From the NCBI RefSeq assembly GCF_947507565.1, contig NC_089180.1, positions 3,410,001 to 3,474,000 of the forward strand: a DNA stretch of 64,000 nt, in the 5' to 3' direction. A program made the translations under genes and the position numbers. Of the stretch, positions 61,117-64,000 are shown in pieces (positions within the stretch are counted from its first letter, which is position 1; every line of letters begins with the position of its first letter). This DNA is from Oscarella lobularis. Its lineage: Eukaryota; Porifera; Homoscleromorpha; Homosclerophorida; Oscarellidae. The notes beneath the pieces are model-generated. The model was given only the letters and a program-made list of their open reading frames with translations. It was not told where the DNA came from and made no database searches.

Positions 61117-63060
61117 TGTGTTCCAAACACGAAAGGCTCCCTAAAAGTATTTTGTTCAATTCGCCGCTTTAGGCGCATTGTTTTACGCATGGCGAACCTT
61201 GGGAATTGTTGATGGAACCTTCGGAATTGTAGGTATCACAGTCTTTGACGCCTTGATTTGGATTTTTGTATGCCACAGTTGAGCGTACAGAAAGAAATTT
61301 AAATTTGTTGACAAATAAGGACCTGCGCTTTAATTGTTCTTATTTTAGTATTCGACTGTGAAGATTTCAGCTTGACTGGGACAAAAGCGAAGAGGGACAT
61401 GAATCATTTTCACAGACACTGAATTTATATATCTAATTACTTTTTGGCAGGGTGGAGGATAGTAGTGTCGCTTTCATCATAAGAAGACGTACAGTCTACG
61501 CTTCCACTCATCATAGAGAAAAAGATAATTTTGGTAATAATGCTCGTATGTGTTTTCGATGTCTATTTTGCGTGATATTTTACACTTTTCCGGTATACAC
61601 CCTATTGCATCGTCTTCATTGCGAACTTCGTTTAAGCTTTTTCTTCGAGACGCTTTTTTGAAGACATTGTAGAATACCGTCGACGTTCTTCTTTCTGAAT
61701 AACAGCAAGCACTGTGATGCTAGACCGGCAATACTGGTGAATCGAAGTTCCACGCTAAGGGGAAGAGGCAGAAGGGAGCACAAGAACCACGTCTGGTAAT
61801 ATCAACTATAGACCTGTCTTAGTAGGAGACCAATCCAATGATTTCAATTAGATGGGTACCGCCCGTACAGGAAAGCCTTTGAAGAAACAATGGTCGACCT
61901 ATAATTTCATTTAGATTTCTGTCTCGATGTCTTCAAACCCAAACTCATCCAGGAATCCAGTACAACAATCCTTGTCAAAAAGATCAGATAAACAAAACTA
62001 CAAGGGAGAGAGTTCGCCAGCTTAATTAGAAATATCTTAGCAAAAGAAGCCTGCCTCGTTGAATTCTAAAGTGCATTGAAGCGCTAGAAAAAGACGATCC
62101 TAGTTGCATCCGTCGTAAATCTCTCAATGGTGCTCGACCTTATGTGCCTAATTTTTGGCGTACGCTGCACCGAAAGTGTTAACTCGCTACTTGACAAAAA
62201 GATCACAGACAAGAATTGGGTGATGTAGCTAAAAGAATGAGCTCTAAGTAAAAGGTATGTTAAAGAAGCTCTTGGACCTGATCCAAAGTTTGCACGTCAT
62301 GATCTGAATGGCTTTAGCGGAGAGAGCAGCAATCGAGATAAAGCTCTGGCGATGCTTGATTTTTAAGAGGTCAAAATGACATCACAAAATGCTAGAAGAG
62401 GAGTGCCTATGTACTTCCGCCAATCGCTAGAAGGTAGAGAGCTTGGGTTTAAAGGGCAACTTAAGTGGGCAAGTTTTTTCAGTTTGACCGACATCTGGGT
62501 TGCTTTCATTGTCTTCGATAATCTGCAAAAATTATTATGTCTAAATGTCTAAATATAACTTCCGGCGGAGATATTCGTGTTTCTCACTACAGCCTATGAC
62601 GTAGATAGGTGAAGAGTGTACATGGTTAGAGGCGCCTGCCACTCATTTGCGTGTCCCGGTCTCTTCTTTCTTTCACCCGTAAATGCCGCATAGGTGCGTC
62701 GCCGCTGGCTTGCAGCAAAACGTCGAAGGACGGCGTTCACTTGTTTCACTTTTCGAAACACTCTGAGCAACGCAAGAAGTGGGTAGTGGCCGTTCATCGC
62801 ACGCGTGCCGGGTGGGCAGGGTTATAGTATTACATTTTAATACATTTTCACCAGCATGTTTTTCTGTTACAGGCAATTTGTCAGTGCTCTTTACTACAAC
62901 AAAAACTGCGCTAGAAAACAGACAGATTCTTCAAATGGAACGTATCGCTATGCCGTGGCCTTTCTAAAATACAAAAGAAAAAGCACATTGTTAGAAAAAT
63001 TCCCGTAAACAGAACATACAGTAAGTTTAGATGTTTGATGTCGATCGTGGAAATAACATA
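61117..63060. other. No recognised gene (1.9 kb)
   Basis: Mostly AT-rich. Short frames such as ARHDLNGFSGESSNRDKAL (about 62293-62349) and a basic minus frame at 62797-62594 are unmatched. I see no repeats or termini here. Confidence 0.45.
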
Positions 63061-63070
63061 AATTTTTAGA

Positions 63071-63225
63071 AGACTGCGACGGTGACGGCGATGGCATCGA
63101 TGACGGCGACGGCGACGTTGACGGTGACGGTGACGGTGACAGAGACGGCGACGGAGATTGCCACAACAACGTCGACGGTGTCGACGATGGTGTGGGCGAC
63201 GGCGACTGCAAGTTCCATTTTCTAG
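63071..63225 (+). repeat. GACGGY hexamer repeat, possible Asp/Gly-rich exon
   Basis: A run of GACGGC/GACGGT hexamers reads in one open frame as CDGDGDGIDDGDGDV and further Asp-Gly repeats with two more Cys. It is bracketed by TTTTTAG at its left and CTAG|GTACTG at its right, so it could be a small exon of a calcium-binding, thrombospondin-3-like repeat. It may equally be a simple repeat. Confidence 0.5.
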
Positions 63226-63474
63226 GTACTGAAACGCACAATGTTCAATAGTTCGTCGTTTATCTGAAAGTCTATTCCGTATTGGCAGGCGGTTCCCTTC
63301 AGGCAAGGCAATGATGAGCTCAAATCAGCGTCTAATACCGTAATTTAATTCTTTTTCTTTTGCAGGCCTAAATAATATTGTATGTTAAGTTTTTTTTGTA
63401 TTTGACATTTTTCCTTACGTTAGAAATTTTTTCATGCTTTAATTTTATCTTTTAATTAATTTGGAAACAGAAGC

Positions 63475-63778
63475 ATGAGCATTTACATCCAGGAAATTGC
63501 AGATCACGAGATTAGTCTACGTTCAGTGTGCGAACGGATACTAAAAAACGCGGATATGGCCGGTCGAACTGCGACATTGCCGTTATATGAAACCTCGTAT
63601 TTTGAGTACAGCAAGAGTCGTGAGGATCCAAACAACCCCGACTTCTTGGGCGCTGGGGGTTTCGCGGACATTTACTAAGCTCGCCTCGTGAGAAATTCTG
63701 ACGGCTGTTTACTGGACAAGCCCCAGTTAGTTGCGATCAAATATTTTGGAATCCATCAAAGCCAAGACTGGGCAAAAG
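63475..63778 (+). pseudogene. Protein-kinase N-lobe exon with a premature stop
   Basis: The exon starts after a clear acceptor (TTGGAAACAG, ending 63470) and ends at a donor (GCAAAAG|GTATG at 63778/63779). It encodes MSIYIQEIADHEISLRSVCE, then the glycine-rich loop FLGAGGFADIY and, after TAA at 63676-63678 where Lys/Arg is expected, ARLVRNSDGCLLDKPQ and LVAIKYFG (the ATP-binding Lys of VAIK). The homology across the stop suggests a recent nonsense mutation or a decayed paralogue. The rest of the kinase would lie beyond the window. The subfamily is not assignable from one lobe. Confidence 0.65.
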
Positions 63779-64000
63779 GTATGAACATCAATTTGATTAC
63801 CGGTAAGAAAAACCGATAATTTACATCTTGCATAATGTGTGCAACAGAGTCAAAAGCTAGATCTGTTTTAGGGCAATAATGCATTGCTAAAAATTTTCCT
63901 GTTACTATTAATTAATCGAATACCTAACGTTAATCCAAAATTTCATAAATAGCTTATATTTGAGAACAAGGAACATCTATAAATATTCTTTGTCTATAGA
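63779..64000 (+). other. Intron following the kinase exon
   Basis: It begins with a consensus donor (GTATGAACA) and is AT-rich to the window end; no acceptor followed by kinase sequence is seen. Confidence 0.45.

Noticed and set aside
1-64000. Bacterial or phage origin, with operons, ribosome-binding sites or CRISPR arrays
   Set aside because: Coding sequence is interrupted by GT-AG introns, the genes are eukaryotic transposons, and no spaced repeat array of CRISPR type is present; the 41-bp array has no spacers.

Overview
The window is nuclear DNA of an animal, most likely an early-branching marine invertebrate. A sponge is my first guess and a cnidarian my second. The evidence is: GT-AG introns of only 46-83 bp inside coding sequence; the transposon repertoire (P/THAP9-like, hAT, Tigger/pogo, Tc1-mariner/IS630, Merlin, Kolobok-like, Ginger1/KRBA2-like, tyrosine-recombinase retroelements, Penelope-like elements, REL-type LINEs, Ty3/gypsy); and scraps of HIRAN, Roc-GTPase and protein-kinase genes. 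There is no operon structure. Almost everything recognisable is mobile-element sequence, mostly with stops and frameshifts. The species call is inference.

Layout: 1-5.2 kb holds a hAT relic with an internal duplication, a spliced Kolobok-like transposase, a mariner relic, a Tigger relic and a HIRAN ORF. 5.2-12.8 kb is a nested block: a tyrosine-recombinase retroelement with split direct repeats (B1-A2-B2) is interrupted by a complete P-like transposon (element A, 7278-11738), followed by a TIR element carrying a RecQ-helicase scrap. 12.9-13.7 kb is a Merlin transposase. 14-18.4 kb is mostly blank. 18.5-22.2 kb has a gypsy gag, P-like relic D and a LINE 3' half. 23.8-26.5 kb is a Ginger1/KRBA2-like integrase with a Ulp1 protease and PHD-like tail. 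27.4-29.2 kb is gypsy pol, followed by a 613-bp palindrome. 30.4-34.9 kb is P-like element C, inserted in a Gln/Pro-rich ORF and itself carrying a hairpin MITE. 35-41 kb is sparse and repetitive. 41.3-46.5 kb has a hAT relic, P-like element B, a 41-bp satellite and a gypsy LTR-gag. 49.8-57.5 kb has a Roc fragment, a gag scrap and two tandem Penelope-like elements. 57.7-61.1 kb has hAT, pogo and Ulp1 relics. The window ends in the first lobe of a kinase-like exon.

Main result: four independent P-like copies (A, B, C, D) share one architecture. A multi-exon P/THAP9-type transposase is read toward a second, opposite-strand, tail-to-tail gene whose product I cannot assign to any family. The second protein has the same conserved landmarks in all the copies that reach them. 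Where both ends and flanks can be read (A and C), the elements sit between exact 7-bp direct repeats, not the 8 bp usual for P elements. For A, an interrupted paralogous repeat 4.3 kb away supplies an empty-site comparison. This looks like a two-gene P-superfamily lineage with an undescribed partner protein.
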